NCBI GenBank assembly: GCA_907163375.1
Contig: CAJQUW010007959.1
Coordinates: 62,001-126,000, forward strand
Origin: Prostheceraeus crozeri
Taxonomy: Eukaryota; Platyhelminthes; Polycladida; Euryleptidae
DNA: 64,000 nucleotides
Direction of reading: 5' to 3'
Shown here: positions 47,208-59,043 of the stretch, in pieces
Position numbering within the stretch: position 1 is the first letter of the stretch
How the letters are laid out: the number at the start of each line of letters is the position of its first letter
Program-made: the position numbers and the translations under genes
The notes under the pieces: generated by a model
Databases searched by the model: none
What the model saw: only the letters and a program-made list of their open reading frames with translations
What the model was told of the DNA's origin: nothing

Positions 47208-47770
47208 ATTCCTTCATTTTCAATTCAATCCTTTTTGAATTGCCCCTTTGCGATGGTCGGTGACATGTGATACGATCATTTCCAAGAAATATCAATTCCA
47301 TTAATGCCGTAAGGAGCCGATAGGGTGCAACAGACTGACCACATGTTCCAGGTCTCATATGAAATCCTAATTTCACTCTTGAATGCGTAGCACTTGTCCA
47401 AAACATCACGATGACCTGATTGAAAGTCTCTTTGTCTCTTATGATCTCACTATCAATCAATCACATTCTCGTCATATCTTTCTTGAATTGCTATGTTCGT
47501 GATCCTCTACGGTAATTGTCCTTTTTGAGATCCAGAATAGGATGGCCTTTCAATTTGATAAAAATGTTGTTGAAGTCTTTTTCATCTGATAACATTGACC
47601 TGAAAATTGAACTTCGTGTTTTCGAGCATTAGAGCATTATAGTAAATACAAAACTCCCATGTAATTTGAGTTGTATTCAGATAGCAAATATCACATCAAT
47701 ATCTAAGCTTCTCAAAGATGATGCAATTTGTCACAATATATAAGTTCTGTGCAATTTATGGCATGTCGAT
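46440..47770. other. AT-rich piggyBac-2 remainder and flank
   Basis: No transposase homology was seen beyond 46440. A 103-codon minus-strand frame at 47149-47460 has no recognisable motif. From about 47500 to 47770 nothing is assigned. Confidence 0.35.
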
Positions 47771-48037
47771 TTGACTTGTCTGCGAGACTTGTCTACTAGG
47801 AGATGCCGAGCTGTTGGAAGACTTTTCGTAGGCCTTCAAACTATAGAGACATGTTTGAACAGTCCTTCTTCTTGTCTCCCAAGCGGTCGTTTATCAATCC
47901 CGTTTAGTCGTACTTATTTGCGTTGCAACTTGTTTTTACCAAAAATGTGCATGCATGTGAACTCTACATCATGTGACTGATTTACATCAATTCATATTTT
48001 TGACGAGTAGTAATTGCTCTTTTTTTATTCTTTTACC
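47771..48037 (+). mobile_element. LINE 3'-end fragment
   Basis: Encodes only the last residues of a CR1-like RT protein (SCLPSGRLSIPFSRTYLRCN), ending at 47980, then a 3' end TTTTTGACGAGTAGTAATTG with a T-rich stretch. The same 3' words reappear at 52888-52925. It is truncated on its right side by the inverted-end element starting at about 48038. Confidence 0.6.
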
Positions 48038-48299
48038 CTCGTATGTACCAACGCGGAATAACAATTCTCTAGAATAGCCATATTCTAGGATTAGTTATTC
48101 GCGAATAGAATCATGCCTTGTACCAACATGGATTATTCGCAGAATAACTAGTTGGCCAATTTATTCCGACTTTGAGGTGTGACATCACCGTAGCGTCAAT
48201 AACCCTTGATCCTGAAGCTCTCCATTGAAGTATGGCTCTCCATTCGATCATTTCGCTCTCTGCGGTGTGGTCGGATTGCTAGCGCTCGCACGGAACATC

Positions 48300-51200
48300 T
48301 CTCATGCAGGCGGCGTTTCATTGCAACATACACGATTTGGTCACGATTAATGTGTCGTGTTTATCAATGGAAAGATTCGCTACACAACATCGGAATTGCT
48401 GCATATTGGAAAGAGGAAATGCGTGTGCCTTCCACGTAAAGTTAGACGTCAACTTTTTTATCATGGAATATATTTGAAGCATATCAAGACTATTGGGTGT
48501 GGACATTACAGATTCAATGGCTTTCGACGGCAATATTCTTCGTGTGCACAGCCTCGTACCTTGAAGCATGTAAAATTTAAATCTGTTCCAAGAACTTCGT
48601 CGGTTAAGCCATCAGATTTTCTCACCTTATTTTCATTAGCTAATGTGAGATCCATATTTAACAAAATTGAAGAGGTGTCGGTTCTACTTAAAGCTCAGTC
48701 AGTTAGTGTTGCCATATTTGTTGAAACGTGGCTTTCTAGCGATATTCCCGATGATCCTATTCTAATTGAAGATTACGACTTATTTCGCAAAGATAGATTA
48801 TCTGGTCATGGGGGTGGAATCATTATTTATGCCAAAAACTCCTTTGATGTTTCAATGATTAATGTTGACCTTATTCCTTCAATTGGACTTTGCAATTCCG
48901 AAATATTTCCTGTCTATTTTCGTCAATGTTGTCTACTTATGATATGTATATACCATCCATTTTGGAATAATCCTGACGAACATGAGGCTGCTATATCGTG
49001 TATAACAGATGTCATAGATTATGTGTCAGTACATGAGAATTATCAGTCAAAATTACGCGTTGCTATTTGTGGTGATATCAACGATCTTAGCAAGCATTGT
49101 GATGATATTTCTGCAATTACTCAATTACAGCCAATAGTGAATTTCCATACAAGGGTCTCAAATACTATTGATCAAATATTCACAAATTTCTCAGAAAACA
49201 TTTCTCCAATATGTCTACCACCGATTGCCCGGTCCGATCATAACACTATTTTGTGGCGGCCTATTCTCCCTAATTTGTCTTCTCAGTCTGTGAAGACAAG
49301 AATTCGCAATATAAATAAATCTAGAGCTTCTCAATTTTATGACTATGTCCAGCATTAATTGGTTAAATATTGTTACAGCTTTTGAAGATTTGGATAGTTC
49401 AACTTTTTGGCTGCAAGACTAACTTTATTTTATTTTTGACTATTTCTTTCCATTCAGAACTGTAAGACTTCGTTCACATGAGCCACCATGGAAAACAACC
49501 ATCTCTGAAATTGTTAACGGATGACCCCAACATAGCCTGTACAAATCGACAATGGGCAAAATATAATCGTTTGAGAGAGGAAGTAACTGGTCACATTCGT
49601 TATTTGAAATCGCACTTGAGTGAGTACTTGAGCAATGCAATATCCTCCCGTAACTTACGAACACTATGGACAGCAGTCAAGGAAATCAGCAAGTCAAATG
49701 TCAGATTGAGGAATCATTCTTGTGGAATTGACGTTCATAAATTTAACTCCAATTTCGCTTCCAATTTTCAAGAGTGTCATCACAGTGATCCAAATGGGTT
49801 CCAATGTGTTTCACTACCGGAGGAAGAATTCACCTTATCTGATGAAACAGTTGCCCAATATCTTCAGGAAATAAAAAGGAAAAGTAGTGGTCCTGATGGC
49901 ATTCCGTATTGGGTTTTTCGTGATTGTACTGTGTTGACGTCAGCCATCACCTACCTTTTCAACTCAAGCTTATCATCTGGATATGTCCCATCATGCTTTA
50001 AGTTGGCGAGTATTACTCCAGTTCCTAAGTGCAATCAACCTCATTTTTCAAAAGACTATAGACCCATATCTCTATTGCCAGTATCATCCAAGGTACTTGA
50101 GAAAATTGTAGCAAATGTTTGTTCCCAAATGCTAAGGAGAAGATTGCAGATAATCAATTTGCATACATTCCACGACCAGGAATGGGTACTTCCGTTGCTC
50201 TGACTATGGTCTATGGAAGAATCGCTCAGTTTCTTGATCCAAAAAGTGAAGCAGTTCGATTGTTATCCGTCGATCTGTCAAAAGCTTTTGATAGACTTAC
50301 CCGTGCCTCGATTTTAGAGGCAAGTATTAACTTTGAAATCCCAATCCAAGCCTACAGATGGATTTCAAGTTACCTGGAGAATAGATATCAACGTGTTCAC
50401 AGCGGTGATCAATTCTTAAGCTGGAGCAAGATTAGCAGAGGGGTGCCTCAAGGAGTTGGTCCTATTCTGTTTTGCATGGCCACTAACTCACTTCAACCAG
50501 TCTGCAAGAACTCAGAAATAATCAAATATGCCGACGTTGCTTCACTTCGTAAGACAAATTTCTGATGATCATCTTGAAGCGGAGTGGGAAAATCTGTCAT
50601 CATGGAATAAGAGTCTATCCCTCTCTATGAACCACGATAAATGTTGTGTAATGAACATCGTCACCAACAAAAGTTTTTCTTTTGGAGATATTGTGTCTAT
50701 GGATGGTCGGCATCTCAATACTGTGTCTAAGATGAAGACTCTTGGATGTACTTTATCTGATAACATGAAATGGAACGATCACATCGATTTCATTGTGAGG
50801 AAGGCATCGCGAAGGATTTATCTGCTCATCAATTTGAAAGGAGCTGGTTGCAATCCGAAATTCATTTACAACGCTTATTGCTCGTTTGTCCGTTTAGTAA
50901 TGGTTTACGCTTTCCCAGCTTTTTGCAATATTCCTAATTATCTCAGGAATAAATTGCTTTGCATTGAAAAGCGTGTTTTAAGAATTATTGGAGAGCCTAT
51001 CATAAAGAAGCCTCTGTTTTCTGTATGCGATTCGACATGTGAAAAGCTACTCCGACAAGTTGCGAGCAATCCTCAACATCCAATGATAATATTTTTCAAA
51101 GATCGACTGACTGATAGGTCTAGAAACAAATTTCCTATATCAAAGGTCAAATCAAAGACCAAGCGTTTTGCGAACACTTTCATTAGGTACTGCCCATAAT

Positions 51201-51345
51201 TTTAGTCAATATGTTTTATTAATGCATATTTTACTTAGCTTAATGGATCTTTTATGTGATCAATTCGTGTATAGATTGTAATTTGTGATTTGTGAATGCT
51301 GTGTAACGCGCTCACCGTTTGTGAGGCCATTAAAGATTACTTACT
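48300..51345 (+). mobile_element. LINE E, CR1-like non-LTR retrotransposon
   Basis: Nearly complete ORF2. The N-terminal KIRYTTSELLHIGKRKCVCL (about 48368) is followed by an APE endonuclease in one 333-codon frame to 49358: ANVRSIFNKIEEV, IFVETWLSSDIPDD, GGGIIIYAKNS, CGDINDLSK, IARSDHNTILW. RT: KRKSSGPDGIPYWVFRD (about 49880), YRPISLLPVSSKVLEK (about 50060), VDLSKAFDRL as motif A (50270), SRGVPQGVGPILF as motif B (50430), and KYAD as motif C, where a small deletion alters the second Asp (about 50530). The C-terminal part runs to 51199. Frame breaks: about 49360-49480, 50120 and 50530. The 3' end CCATTAAAGATTACTTACT is at about 51330. Same family as LINE D. Confidence 0.88.
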
Positions 51346-52054
51346 ACTACCTATACATCAAATACATACTACGTACGTATATTCATCAAAATGTCCTGCT
51401 TCAAGAAACAAGCTGGCAAATGCCACAGTAAATTTCGGAATTGATTACCACATAACCATTCCACGTGGCACATACTCGGGAATGATGTCCAACACACTAC
51501 TACAGAAGTTGGCATAGAGGGGTTTTTATTTCTTGAGGAGCTTGCTCGTGACGCTGATCCTATATTTTCGTTCCCTTCTATAGTATGCAGTATTTGATAT
51601 AAGACCATTGCGATTCAATGAACAGAGTTCAATAAATTGAGTATTCGAATTCAATTTTAACGCACAAAATACAGGGTGACACAGCTAAAGGCTCAAGTTT
51701 GATTCCACTCCTATTCATGGGAAGAGAGCAATATGAAGTTCCTGTTGCCTGTCATGTGATCAGCAGAATATAGCATTTTGTAAATCAAAACTTATATTAT
51801 TTTTGGTACCATATATCTATGATTTTGCTTCATAGTTTTGAAACTATCAATTGATCATTTTTCCTTTAATTTCTCGATTTCCTAGAAAGTTTTACTTGTC
51901 TCGTAAGTCAAGCAAACAACTTGAATGCAATGAATGAGCGATTATTTTAAATATTCAAATTGATGTTTATCGATTTCTACGTTCAAGCGTTCAAATTTTG
52001 TTCACTATTATTGATTGGCGTTGATAAAAAATCCAATTTGTTTGGGACAACGGC
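51346..52054. other. Intergenic within the inverted-end element
   Basis: No gene was recognised between the LINE E 3' end and the helix-turn-helix remnant. The DNA is AT-rich and has no notable repeats. Confidence 0.35.
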
Positions 52055-52260
52055 AGTCTCGGATGGCTTCCACTAAACAACGAGCTAAATACGCGGCTTG
52101 CTATGACTGCATGGGGAGTGTTACTCCTGTTCAACGAAAGTTTCGTGCATTCTTCCTCATGTAGCACAATCAGGAGATGGCAGTGTTCTTGATCAACCAA
52201 GAGAAAGATAAAAAATGCAGCGTCTCCAGAGACATGTGATGAAGTTTGGAATCTTTTTTT
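52055..52260 (+). pseudogene. Transposase-like helix-turn-helix remnant (DUF4817 type)
   Basis: The peptide MASTKQRAKYAACYDCMGSV followed by TPVQRKFRAFF matches my memory of the DUF4817 pattern (xYxxxGSVTxxQRxFRxxF) found in Tc1/mariner-related proteins. After a stop the companion segment GDGSVLDQPRER and, in a shifted frame, NAASPETCDEVWNLF continue the family order. It is only about 65 codons long and broken. Confidence 0.5.
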
Positions 52261-52743
52261 GAATTCGAGTCTTATATAGGGGAAGCTGCCCTAATATCGG
52301 CCGTGCCTTAATACCGGCCCCATGGTTTAAACGGAAATTAATTGCGATGTACCTCCTATGAAAATGTCAAACATGTTTCTGGATATCAACACGAAAACCA
52401 ATTCCAGTTAGATATTTACACTGTACATGTTTTTGCTTCAGTAGAACAGGACTCAGTTTTGAAATTTGGCCGTTAACAGTTATTTTGCCGTCTTGAATAT
52501 CTATGTTATATTGCTACAAAAAACAGACAGCTAAATTTGTCTACTTACTAGAAGTTCGCCATGCAATCTGGCGAATAAACCTCTTGTCACACTATTCGTC
52601 GTTGGTACAAGAAACAAACAAATATTCCGGAATAACTTTATTCCGAGAACTAGGTATTCCGCGTTGGTGCATGAGGACTAAGTTATTCCTTCATTTTTTC
52701 TTGGATTGCTGTTTATTCCTTGTTGGTACATGCGTCGTACGAG

Positions 52744-52930
52744 CAGATATGTGAACTCATTTATTACGCGGTCATTTATTTTGTTCAATAGGTAACTATT
52801 TCAGTCCACAACTACCAAATGAAGTCTGATATTTCTTAATGTCACACTTGTCTTCCCTTTTTTTCGTTTGCACCTTTTTGACATTTTTTTGACGAGTATT
52901 AATTGCTCTTTTTTATTCTTTTAGTGTCTT
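52744..52930 (+). mobile_element. LINE 3'-end fragment
   Basis: GAGCAGATATGTGAACTCATTTATT and the next about 120 bp match 44320-44460, and the end TTTTTGACGAGTATTAATTG matches 47996-48037. It is therefore the 3' end of the same LINE family, abutting the right end of the inverted-end element. Confidence 0.65.
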
Positions 52931-53800
52931 TTTAATTCGTGTATTATTTCGATTGTCATTTGAAGAAACGTAAGCACCTCTCTCTCATGTAGAAGACATC
53001 CATCTCTTGCTACATCCTCTGGCCACACATCCGATTCTCTTAATCAATGATTTTCAAGGTGGGTCGATGAAACGATTCTAAGGGTCGAAAATACTGTGAG
53101 GGACAGTAAAAGGGGTGAAGTTGGTGGGCGATGACAAAAATTGACACTAAGAGGATACTTAAATTGATCATTTGGGCCTAAATGTAGATTCTCTTTTAAG
53201 TCTCATGAGAGTAGTGAACAATAGGGTGATTCAAAAAAATCCAAATTTTGAAATCTCTATGGGCGAAGGGCTCTAAGTGTTCCTTTGTGTCCACAATGAT
53301 GACATCTAAAATTTTTTTGAAAAATATTTAGGTTTAGAGGTCGCGCAACAGGGCCAAAGTTTTCATTTTTTCGTCATTTTTGGCATTTTTGCCAATTTTT
53401 TCATGTATTCGATATCTATGTCAAAATACTGAATTGGCAATGTATACCATTTCTCTCATCAAAACAAAATACAAATTTTCCTCTGATATTGTTTTTGATA
53501 GCCTGCAGCTATTCCTGTTAAAGCTATCTTATATTGAAGTACCCATATATTCTACTTATTACGGCCCTCAATAGTAGTGTTCAAAATATTCACGAAAAAC
53601 AATTCCAATGGGTGATCAAAGTACATGTATGCATGAATGAATCGAAAATTGATCTCTGTGCACATAAGAGATGCAAGTACCAATAATCTACATCAAATCG
53701 ACAGATTCAATCAAAAAGCGCATTTCTTCGTTACAGTTTGGATTTTGTTGAAATCTGTAATGATTTGAAATATTAAATTAATCCACTCTTAACAATTTAT
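52931..53800. other. Intergenic
   Basis: No gene. GGGTGATTCAAAAAAATCCA at 53224-53243 looks like a transposon terminus, but no inverse copy was found before 56200. Confidence 0.35.
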
Positions 53801-53808
53801 TTTCTAGG

Positions 53809-55650
53809 CAGCTGCCCGCTACTTGTATTATCGGATTGCTTGGTAACATTCTTGATTTCTATGAGGTAAGTGTTGGTCTGATTACTGATCAGTATATTAC
53901 GCGAATGTACTTTTCCGAACTTTATCAGCCAGCTTTTAATAGAGTAGGTAAATAAAAAACGATGTTTTAATTACAACTATCCACACAGTAGGTTTAGGCA
54001 TCTCTCTCTGCGTTGCAAGCCGTAGAGAATGTTGCAGGCCGCTGTAGGTAGGTTGCTGGAAACGTTGAATAGCCTAGAAATATACCGTACTAATGATATG
54101 GTATACCGCGAATCATAAAAATCATAAACAATTCTTATAAACTACAACAATTTTCTCAGCAAAACTGTCGACGGTCGGATTCGAGCTTTTGACCTTTTGA
54201 CTACCATCTCGCCACCATATTGCAAAGGTTGTTGAAAAACAACATATTGTGGCTGGCATGCAGGCATCACGTGTTGGAACTTATTTTGAAAAGCATATGC
54301 ACGACTCTGTTTGGAACATCAACGGGACCTGAAAATTCGGATTTCAGAGCATTCCAGCAGACTTGGGAGAACATCGGCCAGGGAAGGCGGAAGATATTGG
54401 AACTTGATGGATGGCTGCAAATCAGATGAGACAAATGTCTTCAGGAACTGGTGGAAGTTTATGGCAATGAAAGTTTCTGGAGAGATGATTCGCTGAGAAT
54501 CAGAAGTCTCTCAGAACTGAAGTCGCTGAGGTAAGTGCTATCTCCCGCGAAGAATCTAAATAGGCTTAAGCTTACACTTGCAAAATAACAACATACCAGA
54601 ATGTTAACTACATGAAAGATGTATTAATTATCACTATATAGATAATCATCATCATTGTCATTAACATTATCGTTGCAACTATACCGGTATGTGCTTTGTA
54701 ATAATCTATGTCACTAACCACTGACAATAAATATTTGCATTCATTTACATTAGAAGTTATCAAATCACAAAAGAAAATGCATTGTGTATCAAAATGAATG
54801 ACAGATAAATATTCGTAGATATAGTAATGCTCGAAAAAAGAAATTTCAACCAAAATACTGATTCGGTTTCAGGTGGCAATCGTTCTTCTCGATGGATCAA
54901 TGACATCACCCCTGCGGAAGCCTGGGCCGCATCATCATGGCCGTTGGATGTCTTGCATCTTGTATTATGGGAAAATGTTGATGTTTTCAGGCCAAATGAA
55001 TTACGATAGTGAGAAAATTGAAAGCTCACTCGGGCAATGAAATTCATTTGTCTTTTTTACGTACTACCATGGCTCAGAGCTAATTCAGCTCCTGAAGCAT
55101 TGTTCTGTGATCTACAATTGTACTCGGACATGCAAAGATATCACTTCAGTGGTTCACAAGTTTCGACAGCCGCTCTGACTGTCATGGATCGCCATCGGTG
55201 GTGCCTTACACCGGAACTGTCAGTGTTCGGACTATTTTGTAACAAAATATCTGACACTGACAAAGAGGAGACTGCAGGAAAACTACTTCAGTTTCCCAAA
55301 TACTTTTCTTCGGAGAAGCCACAGTTTCCACAAGAACCTCTTATTGGAGTGGATAATAAATTGTCTGACTTCATCAATGGCCGATCATGGCTGTTGTTTC
55401 AACTTATGAAAATGGGAGGAGAAGGAGAACACCTGTGGCTTTCCCGACTAGCTTCGGATTGGCTTCGGGTCTCACACCCAAACCAAGGAAGACTTGGACA
55501 AACGATGCTTTCCACTGCATTGGTCTCACTCACTCTTAGCTTTCAAACGAGCTATGGCACGACTTTCTACGATCATTCCCACCCAAGTTGGAAGTCTGAC
55601 AGGAGGGGGGGGGTGTCAGCACTTTTTATCTCTGATTGAGCTGGAAATCA
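53809..55650 (+). pseudogene. Second unnamed transposase-like gene, split into several pieces
   Basis: A possible small exon, 53809-53865, lies between TATTTTCTAG and GTAAGTG. The main pieces are NILWLACRHHVLELILK (about 54235-54290), continuing STGPENSDFRAFQQTWENI to 54429; RKPGPHHHGRWM in a shifted frame (about 54910-54950); and YVLPWLRANSAPEALFCDLQ through VMDRHRWCLTPELSVFGLF (55060-55240) with NGRSWLLFQLM (about 55380). I recall the order LACRHH...EL then G-HH-RWM then a C-terminal W/L-rich region from repeated, transposon-like invertebrate proteins. The superfamily cannot be named from sight. Introns may explain some gaps (GTAAGT at 54532), but stops remain. Confidence 0.45.
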
Positions 55651-55990
55651 CCTCCCAAACCCAAAATTTCACGTAGAATCCGAATCTGCCCTCCGTTTGT
55701 CCACCAGAACACTCCTTCAGCCCGAAAAAATGGCCTTTCTCATCCCAAAACGTCCAAAGCCCTTAGAAAAATCATATTCTCCCATCAACTCTTGCAATCA
55801 AAAGTTGGGCACACCGTGGACAAAACACGTCCACTTCGGCACGACATGCCTCAAAACATGACCCACTTTGGACAAACTCTGCTCGTCAGCTTCTCTCTCC
55901 TACCTGCACCGGTCTCTCCTTTTGTCTGCTTACCATCACATACTCGGCCACCTCCCGACCTCCTTTCCGACCTTCCATCCACAACCTTCC

Positions 55991-56156
55991 GGCCAAATCC
56001 CTATCCTACTGCACCTAAAGAGGCCAAAACACGATCCGAGTGGACTCAAAAGGGCCAAAATACGAACCGCTGCGCCTCAAAAAAGCCAAAATCCGAACCA
56101 CTGTGCTTTAAATAGAGCAGAGGGCCAAATCATGAACCGGGTGTGCCTCAAGTGGG
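55991..56156 (+). repeat. Tandem array, about 31-bp unit, five copies
   Basis: Units start GGCCAAA at 55991, 56022, 56053, 56085 and 56123 and share the pattern GGCCAAAAYACGAACC...GCCTCAAA. Units differ at several positions, so the array is not new. It explains the long open frames crossing 55640-56170. Confidence 0.75.
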
Positions 56157-56246
56157 AAAAATCTAACTACTTTTGAACGAAGGACAGGCGTTACTGCTAG
56201 TCTACTGCGTACATTACTTACGTTTCTGACGTCGACATTAATTGTC

Positions 56247-57820
56247 ATGGCGAGTTAGAGAAAATATAAGTCGATCGAATTCAAGCTGAAGCCAATTGAT
56301 GGAGCTGAGAGAGGTGATAAGAAGAAATCCGATATTTACCGCGAAAATGACATTACAACAAGTACTCTCTCAACAATTCTGAAAGGTAAGGACAAGATGA
56401 AAAGTGCATCAAATCACGGTGTGAGTCATAGCAAGAAACTACGGAGTTGTAGCTTTCAAGATATCGACAAAAGTCTTCTTCTATGGTTTCAGCACGCCAG
56501 AAGCAATAATGTGCCCGTCTCAGGTCCGATTTCAATAGAGAAAGGAGAAGAAATAGCCAAACATCTCGGGTTCGTCGATTTCAAAATGAGTGGAGGTTGG
56601 TTGGATAGATTTAAGCTTCGTCATGGAAATGTCATGAGATCTGTGGTTGGTGAAGCTGTATCTTCTAGAAACAAGAGATCAAAGAAACAAATCAAAGACT
56701 TTGATCGACGTGATGTGTTCCATGCGGATGAAACCGCGCTCTTCTATATATGCTTACCTGGAAAGGAGACGCTAACTGTATTGGCCAGAAGGTGCCGAAA
56801 GACCGCATTTCTCTATTGATTGGTGTAAATATGGACGGAAGTGAAAACTACCTTTGGTCGCCGGTGGAAGATTTGCCAAACCTAGATGCTTCAAGAACAT
56901 TCAAACATTGCCGGTGAAATACAAACATGATAAGAAAGCTTGGATGACTAGCTCTCTTTTTGAAGAATGGTTACGTAAGTTGGATTGCAACTTTATCAGA
57001 GAAAATCGATCAATTGTTCCAATTATTAGCATCTGCAGCACTCACCCCTATCTAACTGATCTACGTGCCATCACCTTAGTCTTTTTACCTCCATACACCA
57101 CCAGTCGATTACAGCCATGTGATCAAGGAATCATCAAGAGCTTCAAGACCATTTATCGCAAACTAATCCTTCGTCGCTTCATCAGTTGTTTTGATGAGAC
57201 AGGAACTGTTACATCTCATTTCAAACTGTCTGTGTTGGACGCACTTAACATTGCAGCTGCATCATGGGCAGGAGTGAACTCTACTACGATAAAGAATTGC
57301 TTCGACCACGCGGGATTCAAAATTCAATCATCTGAAACTGCAAACTCTGAAGATGAACTTCAGGTGATTGACTTTCGAAATGTGTTTGATACCTTCAGTG
57401 GACTAACACAAATTCAGTTGAGTGTGGATGAAAACACAAATTCAGTTGAGTGTGGATGAATTCATTGATATCGATTATTCAGCTGATATGTGTGAGGAAT
57501 TATCACCACAGGACATCGCAGCTGCTGTTCAATCGGAATCACAGTCAATTGAAATAACAGAAGATGGCGAAGATGATGAAGCAGCTTTCTGTGCCTTAGA
57601 TCAAGTAAGAAAATTCGTCTTGCAACATGCCAATGGCGACGCAGCGTTGAAACACATTAAAAAGGTGGAAAATCATAGGCATATCATGAGAATGCTCCGA
57701 GAATGCGTCAAACAAAAATTGACTCTTTTTACAAGAACAATTCGACGCGTGTTGTACGATGGAGTTTTAGGCAGGCCTTTATCTTCGCGTTTCACCTCTT
57801 GTGATCTAATTAAATGCTAA
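56247..57820 (+). pseudogene. Tigger/pogo-type transposase pseudogene (CENP-B-like HTH + DDE)
   Basis: The start ATG 56247 is followed by a stop at codon 4. The first HTH (psq-like) includes FKLKPIDGAERGDKKKSDI and STLSTILKGKDK. The second, CENP-B-type, HTH has LLLWFQHARSNNVPVSGPIS, IAKHLGFVDFKMSGGWLDRF and KLRHGN (56480-56620). DDE core: VFHADETALFYICLPGKETL (first Asp, about 56725), IISICSTHP (about 57025) where the family has IIDNC so the second Asp is lost, and TTSRLQPCDQGIIKSFK (third Asp, about 57120). The acidic C-terminus ends at 57820. Frame changes near 56810 and 57430. A 28-bp tandem duplication at 57406-57461 causes the second. Confidence 0.88.
57406..57461 (+). repeat. 28-bp tandem duplication in the Tigger relic
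   Basis: ACACAAATTCAGTTGAGTGT...GATGA occurs twice in direct succession. The length is not a multiple of three, so it shifts the transposase frame. The copies are essentially identical, so the duplication is recent. Confidence 0.9.
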
Positions 57821-57840
57821 CTAACTATTGGAATTGTTTT

Positions 57841-58162
57841 GTAATGTATTGAAATTTGGAAAATTATATGAAAATCATATAGAGTCTATGTACGCAGTAA
57901 GTTGATACATGTAGCGCATAAGCATACATGTAAGCATCTCCGTTATCTTAGAATAGAAACAATGTGCAAAAATGTTATCAAATACCGTATACAGGCTGCA
58001 TGCATGATTACAATAAAATTAAGCGTGGTAGGTTAAATTAGTAAATGGGGAGATTTACTAAAAAAACAACATAAAAACGAATGACTTCAAATAAAATTGT
58101 GGATGTGCATGTATTGGGCAAATAAACTTAAATAAGGCTATCTTTTAAGACCCTCGGTTTTA
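57841..58162. other. Tigger 3' flank, non-coding
   Basis: AT-rich DNA with no gene, between the transposase stop and an inserted LINE 3' fragment. Confidence 0.35.
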
Positions 58163-58860
58163 ATGTGCTCCTACAACTCGGATCATGTAAGTGTCGGTGG
58201 TTTTGTTCAAGTTATTCTTGTCAAACTCCTGGGCGTAATTTTCCATCTATCGCGCAAATGGGACACCCAGATTTCCTGTGTTCATAGAGTTGCATCTCAA
58301 AGATTTTATATCATCAAACGGCTGAAATACTTTCTATGCAGAGAAGATTTAATTCGCATTTATCACAGTTTAATCACGCAATTTATTCTGTATGCGTCCC
58401 CAGCTTACGGCAGTTTGCCTGCTTCTTTGATGAAGAAATTGGATAAGTTCCAACGTAGGGCTCATGGACTAATTTGTGGCATTGAATGTCAGTGTTCCAT
58501 GTTTCCCCTTTTTGTGCCAAAATGGAAAAGACTGCCTGCAAATTGTTAAGCGCTGCGGAAACCCACGTTGAGCATCCACTACTTCACCTCGTGCCAGATC
58601 GACTGCCTAACACTCACGTTTTGAGAATACCTACATGTACCACACTTCGGCGTCAAAATACTTTCTTTCCCTGGACATCAACCCTGAGTAATATATCCTT
58701 CCGTTAAAGGGTTCTACTTTTATTACAATTTCGGAAAGTGTCTGTGCTATACTGTATATTATGCGTCATTTGTCATTAACTTATCAATTCGTGCTCATCG
58801 TCCTTGTGCATATCTACATTTTGTAATCTGTGATTTCTATTTCAAAAATATACACACTTA
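58163..58860 (+). mobile_element. CR1-like LINE 3' end inserted in the Tigger 3' region
   Basis: LLGVIFHLSRKWDTQISCVH, FYIIKRLKYFLCREDLIRIY, ITQFILYASPAYGSLPASLM and KFQRRAHGLICGIECQC (to 58500), then in another frame RIPTCTTLRRQNTFFPW to 58707. The 3' end AATCTGTGATTTCTATTTCA is at about 58823. Strongly similar to the copy at 43884-44590. 5'-truncated. Confidence 0.78.
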
Positions 58861-58879
58861 CTACTTAACGAAACCTTCA

Positions 58880-58935
58880 TTATAACGAACAATTCCCTAC
58901 ATTCCGGCTGACCTCGTTATCACCGAGGTTTACTG
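58880..58935. mobile_element. Right terminus of a Tigger/pogo element
   Basis: TATAACGAACAATTCCCTAC then CTCGTTATCACCGAGGTTTACTGTA closely resembles the known Tigger/pogo terminal sequence (CAGTAAACCTCG...TATAACGAGG inverted) ending at a TA. With the transposase at 56247-57820 it fits as the right end of that element. The left end was not found. Confidence 0.65.
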
Positions 58936-58940
58936 TATTT

Positions 58941-59043
58941 GAATAATATAATATGAAATGAATTTACGTAAATATAAATATCTGAGTTATAGCAAACGTT
59001 TGGCGTTCGTTGTTGTAGATTGTCGCCACTGTTCAGCGGAAAA
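58941..59043 (+). repeat. Dispersed repeat R3, copy b
   Basis: Counterpart of 43221-43325, directly after the Tigger terminus. Confidence 0.5.

Larger units (their letters stand above)
48038..52743. mobile_element. Large element with inverted ends, carrying LINE E
   Basis: The left end CTCGTATGTACCAACGCGGAATAAC is inverted at the right end as GTTTATTCCTTGTTGGTACATGCGTCGTACGAG, with a small indel. The left end has two TGTACCAAC words (48044, 48112) and the right end three inverted GTTGGTACA/GTTGGTGCA words (52600-52730), giving long, motif-rich arms. Inside are LINE E and, near 52055-52260, a helix-turn-helix transposase-like remnant that may belong to the element itself. Exact edges and target duplication are uncertain. 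Boundaries are approximate to a few bases. Confidence 0.5.

Noticed and set aside
55636-56176. Proline-rich frames of 102 and 159 codons
   Set aside because: Both frames stay open because of the 31-bp tandem array and C-rich composition. There is no domain, and neither has splice support.
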